Source of the DNA: Candidatus Streptomyces philanthi
GTDB taxonomy: Bacteria > Actinomycetota > Actinomycetes > Streptomycetales > Streptomycetaceae
Length of the DNA stretch: 64,000 bases
Direction: 5' to 3'
NCBI GenBank assembly: GCA_018114805.1
Contig: CP073042.1
Location: 4,092,001 to 4,156,000, forward strand
Both the position numbers and the translations under genes were made by a program. Positions 28,309-36,968 of this stretch are shown piece after piece. A model generated the notes under the pieces. That model was not told the DNA's origin and searched no databases. It was given only the letters and a program-made list of their open reading frames with translations. Position 1 is the first letter of the stretch, and each line of letters opens with the position of its first letter.

Positions 28309-30568
28309 GTGACCCACATGACCGACCTCAGCCTTCCGTCGTCCTCGCGGGGCCGTGTTGCCGCCCGGCGCTCGCCTGCCGCCGGACAGGCGTTGCTGAG
28401 CGGCGCGGTGGCCGCCGGGCTCGGGCTCGGCGCGCTCGCCGTCGTCGTCCTGCTGCTGTGGATCACCTCGCCGTTCCCCGACGGCAGCCCCGACGGCACC
28501 CTGCGGATCGCCACGGGCCTGTGGCTGCTGGCCCACGGCGCCGAACTCGTCCGCACGCACACGGTGACCGGCGGCCAGACCACCATGGGCCTGACCCCGC
28601 TGCTGCTCACCGCGCTGCCGTGCTGGCTCCTCTACCGCGCCGGGCGGCACGCCGTCGAGGAGGCCCGAGGCGGTGGCCGAGGCCGCCGGCGCGAGGTCGG
28701 GGCGCAGCCCGGGGCGGTGGGTGGGAGAGCGTGCCCGTCACGGGGCCCGCCGTGCGCTCCGCGCATGGGGGGCCGGCGGACGCGGACGCCGGCGGCCACG
28801 CCGACCAACTCGCGGACGCCCCTCCCACGGCTCGCCCGTCGCTGCTCGGTCCGGCCCGTGCGGACCACCCCGGACGGGCGGCGCGCTCCGTGATCGGCCT
28901 GGTGGTCGGCGCGTACCTGCTGGTCGGCGTCGCGGCGCTGCTGTACGCTGAATCCGGCGCGCTGGATGTCGAACCCGGCGGCGCCCTGCTGTGGATGGCG
29001 GCCCTGGCCCTGGTGGCGGTGACCACCGGGGCATGGCTGGCCAGCGGCCGCCCCAGCCTGGCCGCTGCCGGCCCCGCCCGCCTCGCGCTCGACCTGGTGC
29101 CGTCGGCCGTACGCCCCAACCTGCCGCTGCCCGTGGTGGTGGCCGCGCTGCGCGCCGGCGGCTGGGACGCGCTGGTGCTGGTCGCCGGGGGCGCGGTGCT
29201 GACCACCGTGTCGCTGGTGACCAACGCCGGCGCGGTGGAGGGCGCCTTCCCGTACCTCGCGCGCGACTGGTCGGGACGGTTCGCGGTGCTCGCGCTCTGT
29301 TTGGCGCTGTTCCCCAACGCGATGGTTCGGGGGGTGTCTCCTACAGCCTCGGAACCGGCTTCACGGTGGGCGCTGGCAGCCTCGTGGGGCCGGTGGAGAC
29401 GACGGCGTACCCGGTGTTGCCGCACTTCCCGCTGTTCGCCGCGCTGCCCGAGACCGGGCGGGGCGACCTCATGTCGTGGGGGCTCGTCGGGGTGGTGCCG
29501 GCGGTCGCTGGGCTCGCACTGGGGCGCACGGTCGCCGTGCCCGCGAGCCCGGAGCGCGGACGGGCCGGGCGGGGCCGAGGGTGCGGCTGCGCGCGCACCG
29601 CCCGCGCGGCCGCGCTGGCCGGCCTGGTCTGCGGCGCCGCGACGGCCCTGCTCGCCTGGGCCTCGGGCGGCCCGCTCGGCACGGGCGCGCTGGCCGAGTT
29701 CGGCCCCGACCCGTGGTGGGCCGGGCTGGCGGCGCTGGCCTGGACGGTGGTGTTCGGCGTACCGAGCGCGCTGCTCGTGCGCTGGTGGCGCCTGCGACTG
29801 GCGTGGTACGACCGGTGGCGCAGCGCGCGGGCGTACGCGGCGCAGTGGAGCGCGTACGAGGCCGCGGTGGACCGGGCGTACGAGGTCAGCGGCGTCGCGG
29901 GCGCCGAAGCCGGGCAGGAGGCTTGGCACGCGACGGGCGCCCGGCGCGCGCGCTGGGCGGCGCTGCGGGAGTCGTCGGGCGGACTGATGGCCGACTTCGA
30001 ACCCACTATCCCGAGCCACGACACCACCGAAGCCGCCTCAGCGCCAGCAACCTCGTACGAGCCGCAGTCACACACCGTTGCCGAGCGGGACGCCCCGCAG
30101 CCCGCGGCGACCGCCCCGGCCACCGCCCCGGCCACCGCCTACACCGTCCCGGTCACGGGCGACGGCGACCTGGACGGTCCGGAACGGGCGAGTGGCAGCG
30201 GGGCGGGCGTCGAGCCGGGTGACCGCGACCCGCGCCGGCCACTCGACCCCGCCCCCCGAGCCGGGTCCGGAGAGCCAGCCTGGCCAGGAGGGCCGGTCAG
30301 GCGCGGACGATCGGGGCCCGGGCGGGGGCACGTGACCGCCGCGTGCGGTGTCGGCGGCGGGCTGGCCGCCGTGGGGCCCCGCGCACGGCCGTGGGGGCCG
30401 GTCGTTGATCGGCCGGCCTGGGTACCGGGCTCGGATGCGCGGCCCGGTCATTGGTCAGGCGCTCCCGGGCGTCCTCAGTCGTCCAGGATCGGCCGGAGCG
30501 GCTCCGGCAGGTGTCGGTCGCACGTCTGGCGCGAGGACTTGGTCAGCGCGTCGTCCGTGCAGGTGTAG
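28309..30568 (+). pseudogene. DUF6350 (PerM-like) integral membrane protein, frameshifted
   Basis: GTG 28309 or ATG 28318 starts MTDLSLPSSSRGRVAARRSP. Many membrane spans follow, e.g. GLGLGALAVVVLLLWIT, SVIGLVVGAYLLVGVAALLY, ALVLVAGGAVLTTVSLV, AALAGLVCGAATALLAWASG. The frame breaks near 28715 and near 29333, where a TC dinucleotide appears duplicated (RGVS-PTAS instead of GVSYSLGTGFTVG). The tail is Pro/Ala-rich and runs to 30568, overlapping the convergent gene. DUF6350 includes mycobacterial PerM (Rv0955), a membrane protein linked to cell division and persistence, and there too it sits just upstream of purN-purH. That synteny is from memory. Confidence 0.7.
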
Positions 30569-31674
30569 TAGTCGCTGTACACGAGCTGGAAGGTGTACGT
30601 CGCGATGACGATGGCCAGCGCGATGCCGCCGGTCACCACGCCGCTGATGGCCGCCGTCGACTGCTGCCGCGAGCCGTTGCCGTTCTTCGGGGCGGGCAGC
30701 GGCGCCGAGGTGGCGTCGGGTGCGGGCGGCGGGGCGTCCACGGCCGCCGCCGCGGGCTCCGGCCGGCGCTGCTTGGCCCGCAGCGCGCTGATTCCCCAGT
30801 ACAGCGCCAGCGCGCCGAGCAGCAGCGCGATCTCCGGCAGGCTGAACAGGGCGAAGAAGAACGCCCACATGCCGGACAGCAGCGAGTAGCGGGCGCGCCG
30901 CTGGACCGGGTCGGTGGGGTCCCAGCGGGCCCTGCCCTTGCCCTTCTGGCCGTTCTGGTCACCCTGGCCGCGCTGGGCGCCGGGCCGGCCGCCGCTCGGG
31001 CTCGCGCCGAAGCCGCCACCGTTGCTGCGCCCCGGCTGCCGGCTGCTCCACTGGCTGCCCCACGACGGCGGCCGCTCCTCCTCGTCCGGCCCCTGGCCCT
31101 GCTGGGATCCCTGGTCCGGGCCAGGCTGCTGGCCGCCGCCCTGCTGACCGTGGCCGGTGGGCTGGTCGCCGGCCGCCGGCCCCCAGCGGGCCCAGCGATC
31201 GCGCTTGCCGCGCTGTCCCGCGCCGGCGCTCGCCTCGCCCGGCGCGGGCGGGCCGCTGGGCGCGGCGGGCCAGGCCGGCGGCTGCTTGCCCGGCTGCGCT
31301 GGCGGCTGCGCCGGCGCGCCCGGCGCGGCGTTCGGGGCCGCGGGCGCGTCGGCCGCGCCGGAGCCGCCGCCATGCTCCCCGCCGGCGCCGGGGCGCGCGT
31401 CGCCGGCCCCGGGCTCCCGCGAACCCTGTGAGTCCCCAGGCTCCCGCGAGCCGTGCGCGTCCCGAGGCTCCTGCGAGCCCGTAGCGTCGCGAGGCTCCTG
31501 CGGCTCCCGCGAACCCTGTGGGTCGGGCGTGCCCTGCGGGTCCGAAGGGTCGTTTCGCGGGCCCGACGCGGGCGGGGCGGCGGTGTCGCTGGGACCGTCG
31601 CCCGGGGAATCGGGCGACGAGGGCCGCCCGTCGCGCAGCAGCGGCAGCACGCGTGGCGTGTCGACGTACCTCAT
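30475..31674 (-). CDS. Pro/Gln-rich membrane protein with two C-terminal spans (unknown function)
   Basis: ATG 31674, preceded by a GGGGGG run, starts MRYVDTPRVLPLLRDGRPSS; 399 residues. The first 250 are disordered, with repeated (S)REPQ/REPGDSQG-type units and later Gln/Gly-rich stretches. Two hydrophobic helices follow: LLSGMWAFFFALFSLPEIAL and ISGVVTGGIALAIVIATYTF. The short C-terminal domain holds two cysteines (YYTCTDDALTKSSRQTCDRH) that could form an extracytoplasmic disulfide. I recognise no family name. Streptomyces has similar unnamed proteins at this locus next to purN. It is divergent from purN and convergent with DUF6350. The frame is intact. Confidence 0.7.
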   Translation of the reverse strand: MRYVDTPRVLPLLRDGRPSSPDSPGDGPSDTAAPPASGPRNDPSDPQGTPDPQGSREPQEPRDATGSQEPRDAHGSREPGDSQGSREPGAGDARPGAGGEHGGGSGAADAPAAPNAAPGAPAQPPAQPGKQPPAWPAAPSGPPAPGEASAGAGQRGKRDRWARWGPAAGDQPTGHGQQGGGQQPGPDQGSQQGQGPDEEERPPSWGSQWSSRQPGRSNGGGFGASPSGGRPGAQRGQGDQNGQKGKGRARWDPTDPVQRRARYSLLSGMWAFFFALFSLPEIALLLGALALYWGISALRAKQRRPEPAAAAVDAPPPAPDATSAPLPAPKNGNGSRQQSTAAISGVVTGGIALAIVIATYTFQLVYSDYYTCTDDALTKSSRQTCDRHLPEPLRPILDD

Positions 31675-32356
31675 CGCGACCCCCCGGCACGGAGGGAAGA
31701 CAGTGGGGAGTGGAGCGCCGCGTGGCGGTATGGGTCCGGCATGTGGAGTGTGTCTTCCCCTTGTGTCGTCGTCCCGCGGGCCGGGCCTTGTGGCCCGGCT
31801 GGCGCCGTCCGGCCTGGGCGCAGACGGGACTGTGGTTCCCACGTCATCAGCGAATGCCCCGGTCCGTCCGCTTGACCCCACCCCCTGGCGACCCTTCTTC
31901 CTGACGGGTCCCCCGGTGGTCTTCCCGGGCTTCCGGGGCGGGTTCTCCGGCTTTCCCAGCGCATTCGCAGTCCAGACGCTACCTCCCGGGCGCGCCCCCG
32001 TCCCGTGGGGGCCGTCGCGTGTGCCGGTATCGTTGCCGACGGTCGGCCGCTTCGTAGAGTTCCCTGGAATTCCGCGTTCCGCGATCTCGTACGACCGTAC
32101 AAAGCCCGTCCGCGGCGGAATGTCCAGGTCAACCACCGTGCCGGCGCCTGGCAACCGCATATCGCTCCACCGCGTCCGGCGCGCCCGCTCCGGTCGCCCG
32201 TCCTTCCCGGGTCGGGGGAGCGCGCCGCCCGCCGTGGCGTCGGCCCGCACCACCCGTACGACCAGCGCACCACCCCGCACGGCCCGCACCACCCGCGTGA
32301 GGAACCCCCGCATGCGCGTGCGGCGCCCGTGCGCGCACCACGAGAAAGAGACCGCC
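31675..32356. other. Divergent region upstream of purN
   Basis: About 680 bp lie between the Pro-rich membrane protein and purN. The purN frame happens to stay open throughout, but the translated sequence has no conserved feature, and I treat it as non-coding. Lower-GC sequence around 32020-32120, including a GTACGACCGTAC inverted repeat, is the likeliest promoter zone for purN-purH. No purine riboswitch fold was recognised. Confidence 0.5.
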
Positions 32357-33127
32357 GTGGCTTCCCCGCCCCCCTCCGCGCCCCCCACCGCATCGGCGGG
32401 TGCCGAGCGCGCGCCCGCCCCCGCCGCCCCGTCCCGGGCGCGCGGCACCGCAGCCTCCGGCGAGTGCCCCGACACCGTGATCGTCGCCCCGCGCGGGCCC
32501 GGTGAGCCCCCCGCCCGGCTGGTCGTGCTGGTCTCCGGATCGGGTACGAACCTGCAGGCCCTGCTCGACGCCATCGCCGCCGACCCGGACGGGTACGGCG
32601 CCCGCGTGGTCGTCGTCGGCGCCGACCGCACCGGCATCGCCGGTCTGGAGCGGGCCGAGCGGGCCGGGATCGCGACGTTCGTGTGCCGGGTCGGGGCGTA
32701 CGGGACGCGCGCCGAGTGGGACCGGGCGCTGACCGAGGCGAGCGCTGCGTACGAGCCCGACCTGGTCGTCTCGGCGGGGTTTATGAAGATCGTGGGCCCG
32801 GAGTTCCTGGCCCGCTTCGGGGGGCGGATCGTCAACACGCACCCCGCGCTGCTGCCGAGCTTCCCGGGCGCCCACGGCGTGCGGGACGCGCTCGCGTACG
32901 GCGCGAAGGTCACTGGCTGCACCGTCCACTTCGTCGACGACGGGGTCGACACCGGTCCGATCATCGCCCAGGGCGTGGTCGAGGTCCGGGACGAGGACGA
33001 GGAAGACGGGGGGACCGCTCTGCACGAGCGGATCAAGGAAGTCGAGCGCAGGCTGCTCGTCGATGTCGTGGGGCGTCTGGCCCGACACGGCTACCGCATT
33101 GAGGGACGAAAGGTAAGAATCCCGTGA
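32357..33127 (+). CDS. purN: Phosphoribosylglycinamide formyltransferase
   Basis: The enzymatic domain runs from RLVVLVSGSGTNLQALLDAI to the stop. It includes NTHPALLPSFPGAHGVRDAL with the catalytic Asn-His and HFVDDGVDTGPIIAQG with the catalytic Asp. It transfers a formyl group from 10-formyl-THF to GAR in purine synthesis. With the GTG at 32357 there is an N-terminal extension of more than 50 Pro/Ala-rich residues. Typical PurN is about 200 residues, so the true start may lie closer to the domain. The stop overlaps the purH start (GTGA at 33124), indicating coupling. folD, which supplies the folate cofactor, lies 1.7 kb downstream. Confidence 0.92.
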   Translation: MASPPPSAPPTASAGAERAPAPAAPSRARGTAASGECPDTVIVAPRGPGEPPARLVVLVSGSGTNLQALLDAIAADPDGYGARVVVVGADRTGIAGLERAERAGIATFVCRVGAYGTRAEWDRALTEASAAYEPDLVVSAGFMKIVGPEFLARFGGRIVNTHPALLPSFPGAHGVRDALAYGAKVTGCTVHFVDDGVDTGPIIAQGVVEVRDEDEEDGGTALHERIKEVERRLLVDVVGRLARHGYRIEGRKVRIP

Positions 33128-34689
33128 CCGTCGAAGGTACGAAGCGGCCCATCCGCTGCGCGCTGGTCAGCGTCTACGACAAGAGTGGGCTTGAGGAACT
33201 GGCGCTCGGCCTGCACGCCGCGGGCGTCCAGCTCGTCTCGACCGGCTCGACGGCCGGGAAGATCGCCGCGGCCGGGGTGCCGGTGACCAGGGTCGAGGAG
33301 CTGACCGGGTTCCCGGAGTGCCTGGACGGCCGGGTCAAGACCCTGCACCCGCGCGTGCACGCGGGCATCCTCGCCGACCAGCGTCTTGAGGCGCACCGCG
33401 AGCAGCTCACCGAGCTGGGCGTGGAGCCGTTCGAGCTGGTGATCGTGAACCTGTACCCGTTCGAGGAGACCGTGGCCTCGGGCGCGCACCCGGACGCGTG
33501 CGTGGACCAGATCGACATCGGCGGGCCCTCCATGGTCCGCGCCGCCGCCAAGAACCACCCGTCGGTGGCCGTGGTCGTCAACCCCGACCGCTACCCGCAG
33601 GTGCTCACCGCCGTGGCCGACGGTGGTTTCGACCTCGACCACCGCAAGCGGCTGGCGGCCGAGGCGTTCCACCACACCGCCGCTTACGACACGGCCGTCG
33701 CCTCCTGGTTCGCCGCCGACTACGTCGGGGACGGCGAGGAGTTCCCCGGCTTCGTCGGCGCCACCTACGAGCGCAAGAACGTGCTGCGCTACGGCGAGAA
33801 CCCGCACCAGGCCGCGGCCCTCTACACCGCGGGCGACGGGGGTCTGGCCGAGGTCGAGCAGTTGCACGGCAAGGAGATGTCGTACAACAACTACGTCGAC
33901 ACCGACGCCGCACGCCGCGCCGCCTACGACCACGGCGCCGACCAGGCGTGCGTGGCCATCATCAAGCACGCCAACCCGTGTGGCATCGCGGTCGGCGCGG
34001 ACGTCGCCGAGCTGCACCGCAAGGCGCACGCCTGCGACCCGCTGTCCGCCTTCGGCGGCGTGATCGCGGTCAACCAGCCGGTCTCGCGCGCCATGGCCGA
34101 GCAGGTCGCCAACATCTTCACCGAGGTCATCATCGCCCCAGACTACGAGGAGGGCGCCGTCGAGGCGCTCGCCAAGAAGAAGAACATCCGGGTGCTGCGT
34201 TGCCCGCACGCCCCCGCCGCCCGGGTGGAGTTCCGCCCCATCGACGGCGGCGGCCTGGCCCAGGCCAAGGACGCCTTCCAGGCCGAGGGCGACGACCCGG
34301 CGAACTGGACGCTGGCCACCGGCGAGGCGCTGGATGCGGCCGGGCTGGCCGAGTTGGCGTTCGCCTGGCGCGCCTGCCGCGCGGTGAAGTCCAACGCGAT
34401 CCTGCTGGCCAAGGACGGCGCCACGGTCGGCGTCGGCATGGGCCAGGTCAACCGAGTGGACTCGGCGCGGCTCGCGGTCCAGCGCGCGGGCGAGGAGCGG
34501 GCGCGGGGCGCGTACGCCGCCTCGGACGCGTTCTTCCCCTTCCCCGACGGCCTTGAGGTGCTGACCGAGGCCGGCGTCAGGGCCGTGGTGCAGCCCGGCG
34601 GTTCGGTCCGCGACGAGCAGGTGATCGAGGCCGCGAAGGCGGCCGGCGTGACCATGTACTTCACGGGCACGCGCCACTTCTTCCACTGA
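33124..34689 (+). CDS. purH: Bifunctional AICAR formyltransferase / IMP cyclohydrolase
   Basis: 521 residues. The N-terminal MGS-like IMP cyclohydrolase domain reads RCALVSVYDKSGLEELALGL and ECLDGRVKTLHPRVHAGILA. The C-terminal formyltransferase has SYNNYVDTDAARRAAYD, the catalytic KHANPCGIAVG and KSNAILLAKDGATVGVGMGQ. It catalyses the last two steps to IMP and uses 10-formyl-THF, as PurN does. GTG 33124 overlaps the purN stop by four bases. The frame is intact and a hairpin follows the gene. Confidence 0.97.
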   Translation: MTVEGTKRPIRCALVSVYDKSGLEELALGLHAAGVQLVSTGSTAGKIAAAGVPVTRVEELTGFPECLDGRVKTLHPRVHAGILADQRLEAHREQLTELGVEPFELVIVNLYPFEETVASGAHPDACVDQIDIGGPSMVRAAAKNHPSVAVVVNPDRYPQVLTAVADGGFDLDHRKRLAAEAFHHTAAYDTAVASWFAADYVGDGEEFPGFVGATYERKNVLRYGENPHQAAALYTAGDGGLAEVEQLHGKEMSYNNYVDTDAARRAAYDHGADQACVAIIKHANPCGIAVGADVAELHRKAHACDPLSAFGGVIAVNQPVSRAMAEQVANIFTEVIIAPDYEEGAVEALAKKKNIRVLRCPHAPAARVEFRPIDGGGLAQAKDAFQAEGDDPANWTLATGEALDAAGLAELAFAWRACRAVKSNAILLAKDGATVGVGMGQVNRVDSARLAVQRAGEERARGAYAASDAFFPFPDGLEVLTEAGVRAVVQPGGSVRDEQVIEAAKAAGVTMYFTGTRHFFH

Positions 34690-34697
34690 GCCCACCG

Positions 34698-34718
34698 GCC
34701 CCGCCACCCCGGCGGGGC
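34698..34718. terminator. Short hairpin between purH and folD
   Basis: GCCCCGCC (34698-34705) pairs with GGCGGGGC (34711-34718) around a 5-bp loop, with CCACC/GGTGG flanks able to extend the stem. It may only attenuate transcription into folD. Confidence 0.5.
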
Positions 34719-34827
34719 AGGTGGCCCAGCTGTTCCCCCAACCCGTACGGGGCCGCACCCCGGGGCCAGGTCAGCGCCGACCGGCCCGGGGGCGCGCCGA
34801 TCTCTGCTTATCCAGGAGGATGGGTCC

Positions 34828-35691
34828 ATGACCGCCCAGATTCTCGATGGCAAGGCCACCGCCGCCGCGATCAAGTCCGCTCTCAAAACCCGCGTGGAGG
34901 CGCTCCAGGCCAAGGGCGTGCAGCCCGGCCTCGGCACCCTGTTGGTGGGCGACGACCCGGGCAGCACGTGGTACGTGGCCGGCAAACACCGCGACTGCGC
35001 GCAGGTGGGCATCGCCTCCATCCGGCGCGAACTGCCGGACACCGCGACGCAGGAGGAGATCGAGGCGGTCGTCCGCGAGCTGAACGAGGACCCCGAGTGC
35101 ACGGGCTACATCGTGCAGCTGCCGCTCCCCAAGGGCATCGACACCAACCGGGTCCTGGAACTGATAGGCCCGGCCAAGGACGCCGACGGGCTGCACCCGA
35201 TGAGCCTGGGCCGCCTCGTCCTCGGTGAGCCGGGACCGCTGCCGTGCACCCCGTACGGCATCATCCAGTTGCTGCGCCACCACGACGTGGCCATCGACGG
35301 GGCGCACGTCGTCGTCGTGGGCCGTGGCATCACCGTCGGCCGCTCGATCGGCCTGCTGCTGACCCGCAAGTCGGAGAACGCGACCGTCACCCTGTGCCAC
35401 ACCGGCACCCGTGACCTGCCCGACGCCCTGCGCCAGGCCGACATCATCGTGGCCGCCGCGGGCGTGGGGCACCTGATCAAGCCGGAGTACGTCAAGCCGG
35501 GCGCCGCGGTGCTCGACGTGGGCGTCAGCCGGGACGGCGAAGGCAAGATCGTCGGCGATGTGGACCCCGGCGTCGCCGAGGTCGCCGGCTGGCTCTCGCC
35601 CAACCCCGGTGGCGTCGGCCCGATGACCCGGGCGCAACTCCTCGTCAACGTCGTCGAGGCCGCCGAGCGCGCGGCGCGGGCACGGGACTGA
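34828..35691 (+). CDS. folD: Methylenetetrahydrofolate dehydrogenase / methenyl-THF cyclohydrolase
   Basis: 287 residues from ATG 34828, preceded by AGGAGG. The substrate domain has LLVGDDPGSTWYVAGKHRDC and GYIVQLPLPKGID. The NADP domain has HVVVVGRGITVGRSIGLLLT and ends with LSPNPGGVGPMTRAQLLVNV. It makes 10-formyl-THF precursors for PurN and PurH just upstream. In the typical Y-x3-K motif the Tyr and Lys are present (WYVAGKHRDC). The frame is intact. Confidence 0.96.
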   Translation: MTAQILDGKATAAAIKSALKTRVEALQAKGVQPGLGTLLVGDDPGSTWYVAGKHRDCAQVGIASIRRELPDTATQEEIEAVVRELNEDPECTGYIVQLPLPKGIDTNRVLELIGPAKDADGLHPMSLGRLVLGEPGPLPCTPYGIIQLLRHHDVAIDGAHVVVVGRGITVGRSIGLLLTRKSENATVTLCHTGTRDLPDALRQADIIVAAAGVGHLIKPEYVKPGAAVLDVGVSRDGEGKIVGDVDPGVAEVAGWLSPNPGGVGPMTRAQLLVNVVEAAERAARARD

Positions 35692-35699
35692 CCCCGACC

Positions 35700-35731
35700 C
35701 CGGGTGCCGCCGGCAGCCGCGCGGCACCCGG
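35700..35731. terminator. Hairpin after folD
   Basis: Eleven-base perfect arms, CCGGGTGCCGC (35700-35710) and its complement (35721-35731), begin 9 bp after the folD stop. Confidence 0.65.
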
Positions 35732-35776
35732 TCACGAGAAAACCAGAGCAAGGGGGCGACCAGCCATGAGCCAGCC

Positions 35777-36289
35777 ATGAGTGCGCACGTGAGCGGCGAG
35801 GGCGGCCTGGCCGCCGCGGCGGCCGGAGCGGCGGCGGCCGGAGTCGCGGCGCAGCACGGGCCGCGAGCGGGAACGCGGGCCCAGCGCCACTCCGGACCCG
35901 GGCGCGGCTCGCGCAGATTCCCGCGCATCACCCGGGACACGGCACGGCCGGAGGGCGGCGGCCGGGCGGCGAGCGGACAGGCGCCCGCACCGGCGCGACA
36001 GTGGCTGCTGCTCACGGTGATGAGCGGCGTCGCCGCCGGGCTGCTGGTCGTCGCCCTCGAGGCGCAGCGCGCCGGCACCCTGGTGGTCGGCTTCTCGCTG
36101 CTGCTTGGGGCGCTGTTGCGCTGGCTGTTGCCGTCGGTGGGGATGCTGGCGGTCCGCTCGCGCTTCACCGACATGGTGACGTACGGGCTGCTCGGGTCCC
36201 TGATCGTGGTCCTGTCGATGATGACGCAGCCGGACCCGTGGCTGGAGATCCCGTTCCTGGAGGACCTGATGGAGTTCACGGTCCGCTGA
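35777..36289 (+). CDS. DUF3017 membrane protein
   Basis: 170 residues. After an Ala/Gly/Arg-rich leader come three predicted membrane spans (LLLTVMSGVAAGLLVVALEA, TLVVGFSLLLGALLRWLLP, MVTYGLLGSLIVVLSMMT), which is the DUF3017 pattern. Function is unknown. The start region contains an 11-bp duplication: the first ATG (35766) reads MSQP and stops immediately, so the ATG at 35777, immediately preceded by GCC and with only a distant AAGGGGG at about 35750, is taken as the start. It follows folD in the same direction, with a strong terminator after it. Confidence 0.8.
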   Translation: MSAHVSGEGGLAAAAAGAAAAGVAAQHGPRAGTRAQRHSGPGRGSRRFPRITRDTARPEGGGRAASGQAPAPARQWLLLTVMSGVAAGLLVVALEAQRAGTLVVGFSLLLGALLRWLLPSVGMLAVRSRFTDMVTYGLLGSLIVVLSMMTQPDPWLEIPFLEDLMEFTVR

Positions 36290-36319
36290 GCCGGGTTCCG
36301 CGCGCGGGCACGACATGAC

Positions 36320-36358
36320 GGCGGCTCGTCCTCCACCCCCGTGGGAGGACGAGCCGCC
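36320..36358. terminator. Strong hairpin terminator after DUF3017
   Basis: Perfect 15-bp arms, GGCGGCTCGTCCTCC (36320-36334) and its complement (36344-36358), enclose a 9-bp loop, 31 bp after the stop. It is one of the most stable simple hairpins in the window. Confidence 0.85.
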
Positions 36359-36968
36359 GCTCGCTGCGTCCGGGGCCGCGGACTCCGGTGCTTCAGAAGT
36401 GACGGCCACTGTCGCGCGGTATTGCAGTGTCGCGCTGGTGTCGTGGTATCACGCTGGTGTCGCACTGGAGCGCGGATTGTTTCCCGGCTCGCGTTTCGAA
36501 CCGTGTACGAGCATCGCCGCGGGGGACGCCGTGGATCAAGCGCAGGGTGTGGCTTGTGGCGCGGAAGTGACTGTTCCGGTACCGCGTCGCAGTTACGCAA
36601 CGGGATCGCTGCGAACACGTCCCCCTGTCCCGCGCCGCGGCCACCCGGCCAGCGGCGGACGGACCGACGGCGGAGTGCGGCGGTGGTCGAGCCGCTCGCC
36701 ACGGTCGCCACGCTCGCCGGGAGCGGACGACGCGGCGGAACGCGGTCCCGTGGTGCGTCCCCTATGCGGGAAACTGTCATCCTTGGGTACGGTCTGCGGT
36801 CAGCAGATCTGACGGTCGGATGGACGTACGGTCAGCAGGTCGCACGGTCGGGTGCGGTGCCGGCCGGGCCGCGCGGGCGCCGTCGGGCGCTCGCGGGAGC
36901 CGGGCATACGGGTGGGCCCGATGACGACGTCGTGCGAAGCGAATGAGGAAGTAGGGGGGCGGGGGACG
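36359..36968. other. Intergenic region upstream of the XRE-DUF2690 gene
   Basis: No gene is recognised in 610 bp. The stretch 36410-36480 is less GC-rich and repeats CGCTGGTGTCG at least twice. Around 36790-36860, GGTCAGCAG recurs with intervening ACGGTCGG-type sequence. These may be regulator sites for the downstream gene. Confidence 0.45.

Noticed and set aside
31157..32356. Long in-frame extension upstream of purN (up to 400 codons)
   Set aside because: The sequence is low-complexity, lacks conservation signals and overlaps the promoter zone and the opposite-strand gene. PurN homologs are about 200 residues.
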